Assembly: GCF_013283195.1 (NCBI RefSeq)
Contig: NZ_JABEKT010000001.1
Coordinates: 124,001 to 188,000, forward strand
Source: Ensifer adhaerens
Lineage (GTDB): Bacteria; Pseudomonadota; Alphaproteobacteria; Rhizobiales; Rhizobiaceae
Reading direction: 5' to 3'
DNA: 64,000 bases
Within the stretch, counting starts at the first letter, position 1. Each line of letters begins with the position of its first letter. The notes under the pieces were generated by a model. The model was not told the DNA's origin. It saw only the letters and a list, made by a program, of their open reading frames with translations, and ran no database searches. The position numbers were made by a program, and so were the translations under genes. Shown here piece by piece: positions 9,011 to 19,834 of the stretch.

Positions 9011-9913
9011 TCAGCCCTTGAGGACTTCGACCAGCGTCTTGCCGAGGCGTGCCGGCGACGGCGACACGCGGATGCCCGCCTGCTCCATCGCGGCGATCTT
9101 GGATTCCGCATCGCCCTTGCCGCCGGAAACGACAGCACCGGCGTGACCCATGGTACGGCCCTTCGGTGCGGTACGGCCCGCGATGAAGCCGGCCATCGGC
9201 TTCTTGCGACCCTTCTTGGCTTCGTCGATGAGGAACTGCGCCGCATCTTCTTCAGCCGAGCCACCGATTTCGCCGATCATGATGATCGAGGTCGTGGCTT
9301 CGTCGGCGAGGAACATCTCCAGCACGTCGATGAACTCGGTGCCCTTGACCGGGTCGCCGCCGATGCCGACAGCCGTCGTCTGGCCGAGGCCTTCGTTGGA
9401 GGTCTGGAACACGGCTTCATAGGTCAGCGTGCCGGAGCGCGAGACGATGCCGACCGAACCCTTGCGGAAGATCGAGCCCGGCATGATGCCGATCTTGCAT
9501 TCTTCCGGCGTCAGGATGCCGGGGCAGTTCGGGCCGAGCAGGCGCGACTTGGAGCGGTCGAGACGAGCCTTGACGCGCACCATGTCGGCAACCGGGATGC
9601 CTTCGGTGATGCAGGTGATGAACGGGATTTCCGCATCGATCGCCTCGATGATCGCGTCCGCGGCACCTGCCGGCGGAACGTAGATCACGGATGCGTCCGC
9701 ACCGGTCTTGTCACGGCCTTCGGCAACCGACGCGAAGATCGGCAGGGTTTCGCCCTTGGAGCCGGTCCAGGTTTCGCCGCCCTTCTTCGGGTGAATGCCG
9801 CCGACCATCTGCGTACCATAGTAGGCAAGCGCCTGTTCGGTATGGAAGGTGCCGGTCTTGCCGGTCAGGCCCTGAACGAGGACCTTGGTGTTCTTGTTGA
9901 CGAGAATCGACAT
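9011..9913 (-). CDS. sucD: Succinyl-CoA synthetase alpha subunit
   Basis: Alpha subunit of ADP/GDP-forming succinate-CoA ligase, carrying the CoA site and the phosphohistidine. Its 300 residues are standard. Seen: the N-terminal CoA-binding Rossmann fold ([23 protein letters not shown]), [22 protein letters not shown], and the active-site histidine in [12 protein letters not shown] (H257), which is phosphorylated during catalysis. It sits 17 bases after sucC and pairs with it as the alpha-beta enzyme. It is followed by an intercistronic hairpin and then sucA, the canonical alphaproteobacterial order. Confidence 0.97.
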   Translation of the reverse strand: MSILVNKNTKVLVQGLTGKTGTFHTEQALAYYGTQMVGGIHPKKGGETWTGSKGETLPIFASVAEGRDKTGADASVIYVPPAGAADAIIEAIDAEIPFITCITEGIPVADMVRVKARLDRSKSRLLGPNCPGILTPEECKIGIMPGSIFRKGSVGIVSRSGTLTYEAVFQTSNEGLGQTTAVGIGGDPVKGTEFIDVLEMFLADEATTSIIMIGEIGGSAEEDAAQFLIDEAKKGRKKPMAGFIAGRTAPKGRTMGHAGAVVSGGKGDAESKIAAMEQAGIRVSPSPARLGKTLVEVLKG

Positions 9914-9930
9914 GTGGTCTGGTCCTTCAG

Positions 9931-11124
<1,194 letters not shown>

Positions 11125-11148
11125 GGTGTTTTTCCTGTCTGGAGCATT

Positions 11149-11177
11149 GTGCGGGCAGGTGGGGCACCTGCCCGCAC
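11149..11177 (-). promoter_or_regulatory. Perfect 13-bp hairpin between mdh and sucC
   Basis: GTGCGGGCAGGTG at 11149-11161 is exactly complementary to CACCTGCCCGCAC at 11165-11177, with a three-base loop. It lies between the mdh stop and the sucC ribosome binding site. No T-run follows on the minus strand. The likely role is RNA processing, partial termination or stabilisation of the mdh message. Confidence 0.75.
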
Positions 11178-11235
11178 CAATGCGGCAAAAACAAAGAGGT
11201 CGAGTGGATGCAAGCACCCGCTCGACGGGAGGCGA

Positions 11236-12276
<1,041 letters not shown>

Positions 12277-12344
12277 TTAAACGGCAATCGTTAAAATATC
12301 AATCGATACTTTTGGATGGAACAATTTCAATCGGTTAGATGACA

Positions 12345-12370
12345 AAATTCTTACGTAAACGTAAGAATTT
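12345..12370. promoter_or_regulatory. Perfect 11-bp palindrome upstream of mdh
   Basis: AAATTCTTACG at 12345-12355 is exactly complementary to CGTAAGAATTT at 12360-12370, around TAAA. It lies between the zapE stop and the mdh start, about 145 bases upstream of mdh. The inner TTACGTAAACGTAA resembles operators described for MerR-family regulators of acyl-CoA metabolism (a resemblance from memory). It could also be an AT-rich terminator of zapE. Confidence 0.55.
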
Positions 12371-12384
12371 CCGTCATGCGCGCG

Positions 12385-13539
12385 TCACGAAACCGCAATA
12401 TTTTCAGGATGTTCTGCCGCATATTCCGCGCTCTGCATCTCGATCAGCCGCGATACGGTGCGGTCGAACTCGAAGCCTTCGGTGCCTTTCTTCAGCGTCA
12501 AAAGGTGCTGCGGTTCGGCAGCGGCCGAGGCAAAGAGACGGGCGCCATTGTCGTAGAGCGTATCGACCAGCAGGATGAAGCGCTTGGTTTCATTGCGCAT
12601 ATGCGGCCCGAGATGCGGCACGTGGTCGACGAACAGGGTCGAATAGCGCTCGAGGATCGCCAGATAGTCGGCGGCCCCCAGCGGCTGCTGGCAAAGGTCG
12701 GCGAACGTGAAACGAGCGGCCTTTCCGGCCGCCGCCGGCACCGGGATCTTGCGCCCCTTGCGCGGCACCTCGGTGGGCGCAGCGGCAGCGCCTGCCGTCT
12801 GCCGGCTCCAGGCCTGCGCCATCGCCGCGTCGGCGTCGGGTCCGAGGGGAGAAATCCAGACCGGGCTCCCGTCCGTCTTCATCAGGCGGTAGTCCGTATC
12901 GGTGTCGAGAGAGATGATCTCGGTGTTCGCCTTCAGGAGATCGATGAACGGCAGGAAGAGCCCGCGGTTGAGACCGTCGCGATAAAGATTGTCAGGCGCC
13001 ACGTTGGAGGTCGCCACGAGTACGCAGCCCTTGGCGAAGAGCTCGCTGAACAGCCGGGCGAGGATCATCGCATCGGCGATATCGGTCACCGTGAACTCGT
13101 CGAAGCAGAGAAGCCGCGCCTCGCCTAGGAGTTCCGAAGCGACAGGCGGGATCGGATCAGCCTGCTTCGTCTCGCCGTTCTTCAACTTCTGCCGATGCTT
13201 GTAGATGCGGTCGTGAACATCGGCCATGAACTCGTGGAAATGCGCCCGGCGCTTGCGCTGGATCGGCACCGCCTCGAAGAACATATCCATCAGCATGGTC
13301 TTGCCGCGGCCGACGCCGCCATGGATGTAGAGGCCCTTGACCGGCGGATGATCCTTCTTGCGCGAGGCAAAGAGCCAACCGAGCGCGTTGGTCTTGCGCG
13401 ACGGCCTGCTTGCCAGAAGCTCGGCCGAAAGATGATCGAATCGTCGCGCTATCGCGAACTGAGCGGGATCGCGTTTTCGCTCGCCGCCCTGAACGAGTGT
13501 TTCGAGCTTGCGGTGGATGCTGTCGTCAGGATTGAGCAC
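12385..13539 (-). CDS. zapE: Cell division protein ZapE / AFG1-like ATPase
   Basis: Cytoplasmic AAA-like P-loop ATPase of the ZapE/AFG1/LACE1 family, 384 residues. Seen: Walker A GGVGRGKTML (about residues 74-83), the following DMFFEAVP and HFHEFMADVHDRI segments typical of the family, Walker B LLCFDEFTVTDIADAM, a sensor-like TSNVAPDNLYRDGLNR, and the C-terminal FADLCQQPLGAADYLAI with HVPHLGPHMRNETKRFI. In E. coli ZapE acts at the Z-ring in late division; the rhizobial role is inferred. It lies just upstream of the mdh operon on the same strand. Confidence 0.93.
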   Translation of the reverse strand: MLNPDDSIHRKLETLVQGGERKRDPAQFAIARRFDHLSAELLASRPSRKTNALGWLFASRKKDHPPVKGLYIHGGVGRGKTMLMDMFFEAVPIQRKRRAHFHEFMADVHDRIYKHRQKLKNGETKQADPIPPVASELLGEARLLCFDEFTVTDIADAMILARLFSELFAKGCVLVATSNVAPDNLYRDGLNRGLFLPFIDLLKANTEIISLDTDTDYRLMKTDGSPVWISPLGPDADAAMAQAWSRQTAGAAAAPTEVPRKGRKIPVPAAAGKAARFTFADLCQQPLGAADYLAILERYSTLFVDHVPHLGPHMRNETKRFILLVDTLYDNGARLFASAAAEPQHLLTLKKGTEGFEFDRTVSRLIEMQSAEYAAEHPENIAVS

Positions 13540-13557
13540 GTCTCACCCGAGCTGGAC

Positions 13558-13590
13558 CGGAAAACGGGAAGCCCGGCGGTTGGCCGGGCT
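13558..13590 (-). terminator. Terminator after the Omp19-like gene
   Basis: AGCCCGGC at 13570-13577 pairs with GCCGGGCT at 13583-13590. On the minus strand TCCCGTTTTCC follows. It lies just beyond the lipoprotein stop and before the zapE start. Confidence 0.65.
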
Positions 13591-13601
13591 GAACCAGGTC
13601 A

Positions 13602-14144
13602 TTAACGGCTGAGGCTGACCGGCTGGCCGCCGTTGGTCGAGCCATCGAAGCGCGCGTCGGCCGTCTTGTAGAGACGGGCGATCGCGTTGCCGGTGCGATC
13701 CTTGAGGACGACCTGCTTGCCGGCCACTTCCCAGGAACCCATGGCCGTCAGCTCGCCGGCGCAGCCACGCGTGCCGCCGCGCGAACCGCTGCCGAGGTTG
13801 GTGAGCGTCAGGAACATGTCGCAGGAGCTGCCGGCGCTCGAAACGCGCCAGTTGCCGACCATCGATTCCTTGGTCACGTCGAGCCCGCCGCCGGCGGCAG
13901 CAACCTGCGTGCCGGCCGTCTGTGCGCCACCGGCAACCGCCGTTCCAGCGGTCGGTGCAGCCGGGAATTGTGACGTGTTGCCGGTCGGATCGGGAAGCTG
14001 GTTCGACGAGACCGAAGGCACGGGCTGGGCCTGGAGGGGAGCAGGTGAAGAATCCTGGGAGCTGAAGCCACCCATGGATGTCCGCTGGCATCCGGTCAGC
14101 GCAAGCACAACCGCCAGCCCCGCCGCCGCATGAATAACCCGCAT
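13602..14144 (-). CDS. Omp19-like outer-membrane lipoprotein, protease-inhibitor-like
   Basis: A 180-residue lipoprotein. Seen: a lipoprotein signal ending ALTGC (lipid-modified Cys at about residue 19), a Pro/Ser/Gln-rich low-complexity region to about residue 85, then a C-terminal beta-barrel-like domain from [17 protein letters not shown] to the end. The final [20 protein letters not shown] and the last GGQPVSLSR closely follow Brucella Omp19, a lipoprotein with protease-inhibitor activity (established knowledge, recalled). The two Cys (SSCDMF and RGCAGEL) are placed as in the Inh/Omp19 fold. The start at 14144 gives a proper lipoprotein signal; an upstream in-frame ATG at 14216 would ruin it. 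Confidence 0.85.
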   Translation of the reverse strand: MRVIHAAAGLAVVLALTGCQRTSMGGFSSQDSSPAPLQAQPVPSVSSNQLPDPTGNTSQFPAAPTAGTAVAGGAQTAGTQVAAAGGGLDVTKESMVGNWRVSSAGSSCDMFLTLTNLGSGSRGGTRGCAGELTAMGSWEVAGKQVVLKDRTGNAIARLYKTADARFDGSTNGGQPVSLSR

Positions 14145-14417
14145 ATCTTTACTCCCGATGTGTTCCGCGAACCATGATGCAACGCGATAATATAGGCCGA
14201 AATACAGCAAATCCACCTGTCAAATCAAGGGACGACGATTCAATGATACCTGTTGCAGGATTGAAACGTCTGCGGGAACGGGACAATCGCAAATTCTTGC
14301 CCGCCCGGCTGTTGCTTCGGGTGAGCGAAATGACTGTCTTGCACCGGCACAATCAACGATTGCCGAAGACAAACAAGGTCGTTCCCGACCATCTCGCTTC
14401 ACGCGACGGACGGGAAA

Positions 14418-14444
14418 CGCAAACGGCGGGCACAGGGCCCGCCG
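14418..14444 (-). terminator. Intrinsic terminator after sdhB
   Basis: CGGCGGGC at 14424-14431 pairs with GCCCGCCG at 14437-14444; on the minus strand TTTGCGTTTCCC follows. It closes the sdhCDAB operon about 30 bases after the sdhB stop. The rest of the 331-base gap between sdhB and the lipoprotein gene shows no further gene and should carry the lipoprotein promoter. Confidence 0.8.
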
Positions 14445-14475
14445 CAATATGCGATCGCTTCTGCCAGACTTCGGA

Positions 14476-15255
14476 TCAGACCCGACGCTCGACCAGCATC
14501 TTCTTGATCTCGCCGATCGCTTTCGCCGGGTTGAGACCCTTCGGACAGGCCTGGGCGCAGTTCATGATCGTGTGGCAGCGATAAAGCCGGAAGGGATCCT
14601 CGAGATTGTCGAGGCGTTCGCCGGTCGCTTCGTCTCTGGAGTCGATCAGCCAGCGATAGGCCTGCAGCAAAACAGCCGGACCGAGGTAACGGTCACCGTT
14701 CCACCAGTAGCTCGGACAGGAGGTCGAGCAGCAGGCGCACAGGATGCACTCATAGAGACCGTCGAGCTTGAGGCGATCCTCGTGGCTCTGCTTCCATTCC
14801 TTGGCGGGCGTCGGCGTCACCGTCTTCAGCCACGGCTCGATCGAGCGGTGCTGGGCGTAGAAGTGAGTGAGATCCGGCACCAGGTCCTTGACGACGGGCA
14901 TGTGCGGCAGCGGATAGACCTTCACCGCGCCGGTGACCTCATCCATGCCCTTGGTGCAGGCAAGCGTGTTGGTGCCGTCGATGTTCATCGCGCAGGAGCC
15001 GCAGATGCCTTCGCGGCAGGAGCGGCGCAACGTCAGCGTCGGGTCGATCTTGTTCTTGATATAGAGCAGACCGTCGAGCACCATCGGGCCGCAATCGTCG
15101 ATATCGATATAGAAGGTATCGATGCGCGGATTGGCGCCGTCATCAGGGTTCCAGCGATAGATGCGGTATTCGCGGACATTGGTCGCGCCTGCCGGCTTCG
15201 GCCAGACCTTGCCTTCGGTCATCTGCGAGTTCTTGGGGAGAGCGAGTTCAACCAT
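14476..15255 (-). CDS. sdhB: Succinate dehydrogenase iron-sulfur subunit
   Basis: Complex II subunit that passes electrons from SdhA FAD to ubiquinone; peripheral on the cytoplasmic face of the inner membrane. The 259 residues are standard. Seen: the [2Fe-2S] ferredoxin domain ligands [10 protein letters not shown] (C80, C85, C88) with a fourth Cys at 100, then [12 protein letters not shown] (about 169-179) and CAQACPKG for the [4Fe-4S] and [3Fe-4S] centres. It lies 17 bases downstream of sdhA as the last gene of the operon and is followed by a terminator. Confidence 0.97.
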   Translation of the reverse strand: MVELALPKNSQMTEGKVWPKPAGATNVREYRIYRWNPDDGANPRIDTFYIDIDDCGPMVLDGLLYIKNKIDPTLTLRRSCREGICGSCAMNIDGTNTLACTKGMDEVTGAVKVYPLPHMPVVKDLVPDLTHFYAQHRSIEPWLKTVTPTPAKEWKQSHEDRLKLDGLYECILCACCSTSCPSYWWNGDRYLGPAVLLQAYRWLIDSRDEATGERLDNLEDPFRLYRCHTIMNCAQACPKGLNPAKAIGEIKKMLVERRV

Positions 15256-15272
15256 GTGCTAGTTCCTCAAGA

Positions 15273-17114
15273 TCAGTAGACGCGTGCCTTGGGCTCGATC
15301 TTTTTCGGATCGATGCCTTCGGCGATCAGGTCGGTATGAACGGGGCGGTAGTCGAGCTTGACGTCGCCGGCCTCGTTGACCCAGGCCAGCGTGTGCTTGC
15401 GCCAGTTGACGTCATCACGGCCGCCGAGCGCGCCGCCGGTATAGTCTTCGCGGGCGTGCGAGCCACGGCTCTCCTTGCGCGCTTCGGCGCCGTAGATCGT
15501 GGTGATGGCGTTGGCCATCAGGTTCTGCAGCTCCAGCGTCTCGACGAGGTCGGAGTTCCAGATCATCGAACGATCCGTGACCTTGACGTCGGGCAGTTCC
15601 TTCCAGATCGCGGAGATGCGCTTGCAGCCCGATTCCAGCGATTCCTGGGTGCGGAACACGGCGGCGTCTTCCTGCATGGCGCGCTGCATCTTTTCGCGCA
15701 GCACCGCCGTCGGCGTCGAGCCGTTGGCATGACGCTGGGCGTCGAAACGGGCCATGATCTTGTCGCAGGCAGCAACGTTGAGCGCCGGCACCGCTTCGTT
15801 GCGATCGATAACCTGACCGGCGCGAATGGCGGCGGCGCGGCCGAAGACCACGAGGTCGATCAGCGAGTTGGAGCCGAGGCGGTTGGCGCCGTGCACCGAG
15901 GCGCAGCCGGCTTCGCCCACCGCCATCAGGCCGGGCGCGATGCGCTCGGGGTTCTGGCTGTCGGCGTTCAAGACTTCGCCCCAGTAGTTGGTCGGCACGC
16001 CGCCCATGTTGTAGTGCACGGTCGGCAGAACCGGGATCGGCTCGCGGGTAACATCGACGCCGGCGAAGATTTTTGCCGATTCCGAGATGCCCGGCAGGCG
16101 CTCATGCAGCACGGCCGGATCGAGATGGTCGAGATGCAGGAAGATGTGGTCCTTGTTCTTGCCAACACCGCGGCCTTCACGGATTTCCATCGTCATGCAG
16201 CGCGAAACGACGTCGCGCGACGCAAGGTCCTTGGCCGACGGCGCATAGCGCTCCATGAAGCGCTCGCCTTCGGAGTTGACGAGATAGCCGCCTTCGCCGC
16301 GCGCGCCTTCGGTGATCAGGCAGCCTGCGCCGTAGATGCCGGTCGGGTGGAACTGGACGAATTCCATGTCCTGCAGCGGCAGGCCGGCGCGCGCGATCAT
16401 GCCGCCGCCGTCGCCGGTGCAGGTATGAGCCGAGGTTGCCGAGAAGTAGGCGCGGCCGTAGCCGCCGGTCGCCAGCACCACCATCTTGGCGGAGAAGCGG
16501 TGAATGGTGCCGTCGTCGAGGTTCCAGGCGACGACGCCGGTGCAGCGACCGTCATCCGACATGATCAGGTCGAGCGCGAAATACTCGATGAAGAATTCGG
16601 CGTTGTTGCGCAGCGCCTGGCCGTAGAGCGTATGCAGGATGGCGTGACCGGTGCGGTCAGCGGCAGCACAGGTGCGCTGCACCGGCGGGCCTTCGCCATA
16701 GTTCTGCATGTGGCCGCCGAACGGCCGCTGGTAGATCTTGCCTTCCGCGTTGCGCGAGAACGGCACGCCGTAATGCTCGAGCTCATAGACCGCCTTCGGC
16801 GCTTCCATGGCGAGATACTGCATGGCGTCGACGTCGCCGAGCCAGTCGGAGCCCTTGACGGTGTCGTAGAGGTGCCACTGCCAGCTGTCCGGTGTCATGT
16901 TCTGCAGCGAAGCGGCGATGCCGCCCTGGGCCGCAACCGTGTGCGAGCGCGTCGGGAAGACCTTGGTGATGCAGGCCGTCTTCAGGCCCTGCTCCGCCAT
17001 GCCGAGCGTGGCGCGCAAGCCTGCGCCGCCGGCGCCGACGACGACCACGTCGAAGGCGTGATCGACATACTGGTAGGCCTTGCCGTTTGCAGCGGGTGAA
17101 CTGTTCGATGCCAT
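15273..17114 (-). CDS. sdhA: Succinate dehydrogenase flavoprotein subunit
   Basis: Catalytic subunit of complex II oxidising succinate to fumarate. The 613 residues match the family. Seen: the dinucleotide loop [18 protein letters not shown], the FAD-linking histidine in [12 protein letters not shown] (H58), the substrate region with [21 protein letters not shown], the active-site segment [17 protein letters not shown], and the late [20 protein letters not shown]. The ATG at 17114 was preferred to one six codons upstream because it matches the family N-terminus. It is seven bases downstream of sdhD. Confidence 0.97.
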   Translation of the reverse strand: MASNSSPAANGKAYQYVDHAFDVVVVGAGGAGLRATLGMAEQGLKTACITKVFPTRSHTVAAQGGIAASLQNMTPDSWQWHLYDTVKGSDWLGDVDAMQYLAMEAPKAVYELEHYGVPFSRNAEGKIYQRPFGGHMQNYGEGPPVQRTCAAADRTGHAILHTLYGQALRNNAEFFIEYFALDLIMSDDGRCTGVVAWNLDDGTIHRFSAKMVVLATGGYGRAYFSATSAHTCTGDGGGMIARAGLPLQDMEFVQFHPTGIYGAGCLITEGARGEGGYLVNSEGERFMERYAPSAKDLASRDVVSRCMTMEIREGRGVGKNKDHIFLHLDHLDPAVLHERLPGISESAKIFAGVDVTREPIPVLPTVHYNMGGVPTNYWGEVLNADSQNPERIAPGLMAVGEAGCASVHGANRLGSNSLIDLVVFGRAAAIRAGQVIDRNEAVPALNVAACDKIMARFDAQRHANGSTPTAVLREKMQRAMQEDAAVFRTQESLESGCKRISAIWKELPDVKVTDRSMIWNSDLVETLELQNLMANAITTIYGAEARKESRGSHAREDYTGGALGGRDDVNWRKHTLAWVNEAGDVKLDYRPVHTDLIAEGIDPKKIEPKARVY

Positions 17115-17121
17115 GACGAAA

Positions 17122-17502
17122 TTACCCTGCAAAAGCGATCTTCAGGATGGCGAAAAGACAGAGCCCGCCAACCACGATCGCGAAAAATGTGTTGAGCATG
17201 AGAAGGGCGATCTTCGCGCCTTCGCCGTGCACGTAGTCCTCGATGATCACCTGCATGCCGAGCTTCATATGGATCAGGCCCGAAAGCAGGACCAGCCCCA
17301 TGATGACGGCAACGAAGGGGTTCGACAGAGCCGAGACGACCTCCGCGTAGGGGGCGCCGGCGTAGCGAACGAGGAAGATGACGAAGAAGATCAGCAGCGG
17401 CACGTTGGCGACCGCCGTGACGCGCTGGCGCCAGAAGTGATCGGTGCCTTCCTTGGCGGAGCCGTAGCCGCGGACCTTGCTGAGAGGTGTGCGCATGTTC
17501 AT
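17122..17502 (-). CDS. sdhD: Succinate dehydrogenase membrane anchor subunit
   Basis: Hydrophobic 126-residue anchor of complex II with three predicted membrane helices. Seen: the N-terminal [27 protein letters not shown], which matches alphaproteobacterial SdhD, a helix with [12 protein letters not shown], the heme/quinone segment [19 protein letters not shown] with its His residues, and a final hydrophobic helix. It lies between sdhC and sdhA with short spacing, as expected for the operon. Assignment rests on these motifs and position. Confidence 0.93.
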   Translation of the reverse strand: MNMRTPLSKVRGYGSAKEGTDHFWRQRVTAVANVPLLIFFVIFLVRYAGAPYAEVVSALSNPFVAVIMGLVLLSGLIHMKLGMQVIIEDYVHGEGAKIALLMLNTFFAIVVGGLCLFAILKIAFAG

Positions 17503-17514
17503 GGTCGTGTCCCC

Positions 17515-17910
17515 TCAGTACCGCACGAGATAGCCGACGACCCAGATCAGCACGGTCAGTGCCACCGAGCCGACGATCGTTGCTTTTGCCATCTTGGTGG
17601 CAAAGTGCTTCTCGTAACCGTAGCCGAGGTCCCACATGAAGTGGCGCAGGCCGCCGAGCATATGATGCACCAGCGCCCAGGTATAGCCGAACAGCACCAG
17701 CTTGCCGAGAAGCGTGCCGAACAGCCAGCTCACCGAGTCGTAGGACGCCTCGCCGGATGCGGCGGCGATCAACCAGGCAGCAACGAGAATGGTGCCGAAG
17801 TAGAGCGCGCCGCCGGTAATGCGATGCACAATGGACATCACCATCGTCGGGATAGGTTTATAGATTTGAAGATGCGGCGACAGCGGCCGGCTTCTTGTGA
17901 CATCCGTCAT
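17515..17910 (-). CDS. sdhC: Succinate dehydrogenase cytochrome b556 subunit
   Basis: First gene of sdhCDAB, a 131-residue membrane subunit that binds heme b and quinone with SdhD. Seen: the family signature RPLSPHLQIYKPIPTMVMSI followed by VHRITGGALYFG (about residues 8-40), then two further helices, with the heme-ligand His in WALVHHMLGGLRH. The length and three-helix pattern fit. The upstream 306-base gap to the divergent secreted-protein gene must contain the operon promoter. Confidence 0.95.
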   Translation of the reverse strand: MTDVTRSRPLSPHLQIYKPIPTMVMSIVHRITGGALYFGTILVAAWLIAAASGEASYDSVSWLFGTLLGKLVLFGYTWALVHHMLGGLRHFMWDLGYGYEKHFATKMAKATIVGSVALTVLIWVVGYLVRY

Positions 17911-18004
17911 CGGAACCTCACGGAAATGCCCGGATTTCCGCCCAAAAAGTGGACGATTTTAGTCCGGTATCGCACCTGATTGTGCGCAATTCAGTCCTCC
18001 GGAC

Positions 18005-18033
18005 CTTTAATCACCATATTGCTTAACGACAAG
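18005..18033 (-). promoter_or_regulatory. Candidate promoter of sdhCDAB
   Basis: On the minus strand CTTGTC (18028-18033) and TTAAAG (18005-18010) are separated by 17 bases. The -35 resembles the rhizobial CTTGAC consensus; the -10 is weak. It lies about 95 bases upstream of the sdhC start. I see nothing else clear in the 17911-18216 gap beyond AT-rich DNA. Confidence 0.35.
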
Positions 18034-18216
18034 TGTGTTTGCAGTGCAAAATCAATTTAATCGATTAGACGAAAAGCGCCATTTTCAGGTCCGACCGAGA
18101 CATGGTGCCCAATTAACGATACGCATGAAAACCACAACCAAATCCGTGACTTTCCGGCGAAATTGCCACAAAGTGCATTTAACGATTTGTTAAGCGTTTT
18201 GCGGAGGGCGGACAGA

Positions 18217-18870
18217 ATGTTTCTGTTTCGAGCGATCCATGCGACCAAAGTTTTAGCACTTGCGGGCCTTCTTGTCGCCACCGCCTGCCTGCCGGTCCAG
18301 GCAGGAGACTGGGGTAACTCACTGGAAGTGCAGTCTCGCGGCCGACACGTCCGGCTCGATTCGCATCGCTCCTTCAGCCGCCACGAATTCGACCGCATGG
18401 GCTATCGCTCCATGCGCGGCGGCAATTCGATACCGCGCAACGATTGGACTGCGCAGAATGGGCTGCCGGACGTGAATAGCCGCGTGCGACACATCCGTCT
18501 TCCCAAATATCGTTCGTATCCCGGGCACTATGGCGAGCGTCTGCGCTATCGCGACGGCTGGGCGCGCGAGCGCTCAGTGAGCACGATCTGGACATCGGGC
18601 GACCGCTACAATCGCCGCCCGGACAGCTACGGCGGCGACGGCTTTCCCGATACGATCGGCAGCATCGGCACCTATGCCGGCGGCATCTCGGCCTATCGCG
18701 ATCCGGGCAACGGCATCTATTTCAGTCAGGAAGGCAACTACCGCTATTATGACGACGGGCAGTTCGCGCCACCACCAAAGGTAAACCGCGCAAAGATCAT
18801 CGTCGTGTCACCGAGAACGTTCAATCGCGCCTGTGCCTTCGAGCATGGCGTCTGCGTCATCCGGCGCTAA
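18217..18870 (+). CDS. Secreted Arg/His/Tyr-rich protein with internal repeat
   Basis: A 217-residue protein with a signal peptide (MFLFRAIHATKVLALAGLLVA..., likely cleaved after PVQA near residue 29). The ATG at 18217 was chosen because GGAGG lies about eight bases upstream. The mature part is rich in Arg, His, Tyr and Gly. A 25-residue unit at 40-64 (starting SRGRHVRLDSHRS) is repeated at 88-112 (starting SRVRHIRLPKYRS) with 12 identities. The C-terminus has a Cys pair (RACAFEHGVC), which may form a disulfide. I do not recognise the family; the positive charge suggests envelope or polyanion binding, which is only inference. It is transcribed away from sdhC. Confidence 0.75.
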   Translation: MFLFRAIHATKVLALAGLLVATACLPVQAGDWGNSLEVQSRGRHVRLDSHRSFSRHEFDRMGYRSMRGGNSIPRNDWTAQNGLPDVNSRVRHIRLPKYRSYPGHYGERLRYRDGWARERSVSTIWTSGDRYNRRPDSYGGDGFPDTIGSIGTYAGGISAYRDPGNGIYFSQEGNYRYYDDGQFAPPPKVNRAKIIVVSPRTFNRACAFEHGVCVIRR

Positions 18871-18971
18871 AGCATTTCCAGGAAAAGTGCGGAGCGGTTT
18901 TCCGTCAGGAAATGCGTAAAAACAGAGAGATAGAGCGTTTCTGTGTTTCCGTCTAAATCGGAAACGCTCTA
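18871..18971. repeat. Composite intergenic element with two palindromes (RIME-like)
   Basis: It begins directly after the preceding stop codon. The first palindrome, 18871-18923, is a near-identical copy of the element at 4021-4073 (three mismatches in 53). The second, 18931-18971, has 11-bp arms TAGAGCGTTTC/GAAACGCTCTA. About 101 bp with two palindromes resembles the rhizobial intergenic mosaic element (RIME), recalled as roughly 106-108 bp with two palindromes. Confidence 0.7.
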
Positions 18972-19096
18972 GCGCTCGCCCGTACGCTTGGGGGCACCCG
19001 TCGGACTGGTGGCCACGCCACCTTCACGATGCCGATCATCGCGCCATCGTCGCAGGCGCTACCGAACAATCGACGAAAACGCAGCCGAAGCGTTTG

Positions 19097-19768
19097 TCAG
19101 TCCTTTATGGCGTCAGCCTTCGGTCGCTCGAACCGCCAGACTGTCGTGCGCTTGACCTCACTGTCCTCAAGCGCCCTTGTCACCGGCACCTCATAAGTCG
19201 CGAGCGCCGTCATCCGGTCGCGCGGACAATAGGAGCGACCGGGATCACCGACGATGACAGTCGCACCGCCGGAGACCAGCGCCGTGAACCAGGGCAGCAG
19301 GCGCTCGGCAAAGGATTTGTCGTAGAAGACGTCACCGGCGAGGTAGACATCAGCGGCCAGATCGCGGCCGGTGATGTCGTCGGCCGTGTAGGCGATCTCG
19401 ACGCCGTTGAGGTCTGAATTCAGCCGCACCGCCGTCTCGGCCCACGGATCGATATCGGCGGCAAGCACCGAGGCCGCCCCCGCCTTCATCGCAGCGATCG
19501 CGACCAGCCCGGATCCAGAGGCGAAGTCGACGACGTGCCGGCCGCGCACGACCTCCGGATGATCGAGGACGTAACGCGCTAGCCCCTGCCCGCCGGCCCA
19601 GGCAAAGGCCCAGAACGGTGGCGGCAGGCCGATCTCCTCCAGCTCCTCTTCCGTTTTCAGCCAGAGTTCGTGCGCTTCCGTCGCCAGATGCAGCCGGACT
19701 TCCGGTACATGCGGCGGCGACAGAACGCCCGTGTTGGCGCGGATGAAGCTTTCGGGATCGGTCTTCAA
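19097..19768 (-). CDS. Class I SAM methyltransferase, METTL20/ETFB-lysine-methyltransferase-like
   Basis: A 223-residue protein of the seven-beta-strand lysine methyltransferase type. Seen: an N-terminal LHLATEAHELWLKTEEELEE, then GLPPPFWAFAWAGGQGLARYVL preceding the SAM fold, motif I VVDFASGSGLVAIAAMKAG, motif II LAADIDPWAETAVRLNSDLNG, and the post-I segment DVYLAGDVFYD. The whole resembles METTL20; the Agrobacterium homologue is known to methylate lysines on ribosomal protein L7/L12 and ETF beta. The substrate here is inferred from that homology. It stands upstream of nothing obvious in pathway terms and is transcribed from about 19790 with its own start. Confidence 0.75.
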   Translation of the reverse strand: MKTDPESFIRANTGVLSPPHVPEVRLHLATEAHELWLKTEEELEEIGLPPPFWAFAWAGGQGLARYVLDHPEVVRGRHVVDFASGSGLVAIAAMKAGAASVLAADIDPWAETAVRLNSDLNGVEIAYTADDITGRDLAADVYLAGDVFYDKSFAERLLPWFTALVSGGATVIVGDPGRSYCPRDRMTALATYEVPVTRALEDSEVKRTTVWRFERPKADAIKD

Positions 19769-19834
19769 GAAATGCTCCGTGCGTGGTCCGAATTGAGGAG
19801 AGAGGTTTTCGGTCGGATCACGCGGAAAACAAGG

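Noticed and set aside
15336-17099. Long plus-strand open frame opposite sdhA
   Set aside because: Shadow of sdhA on the other strand, without a ribosome site or recognisable domain.
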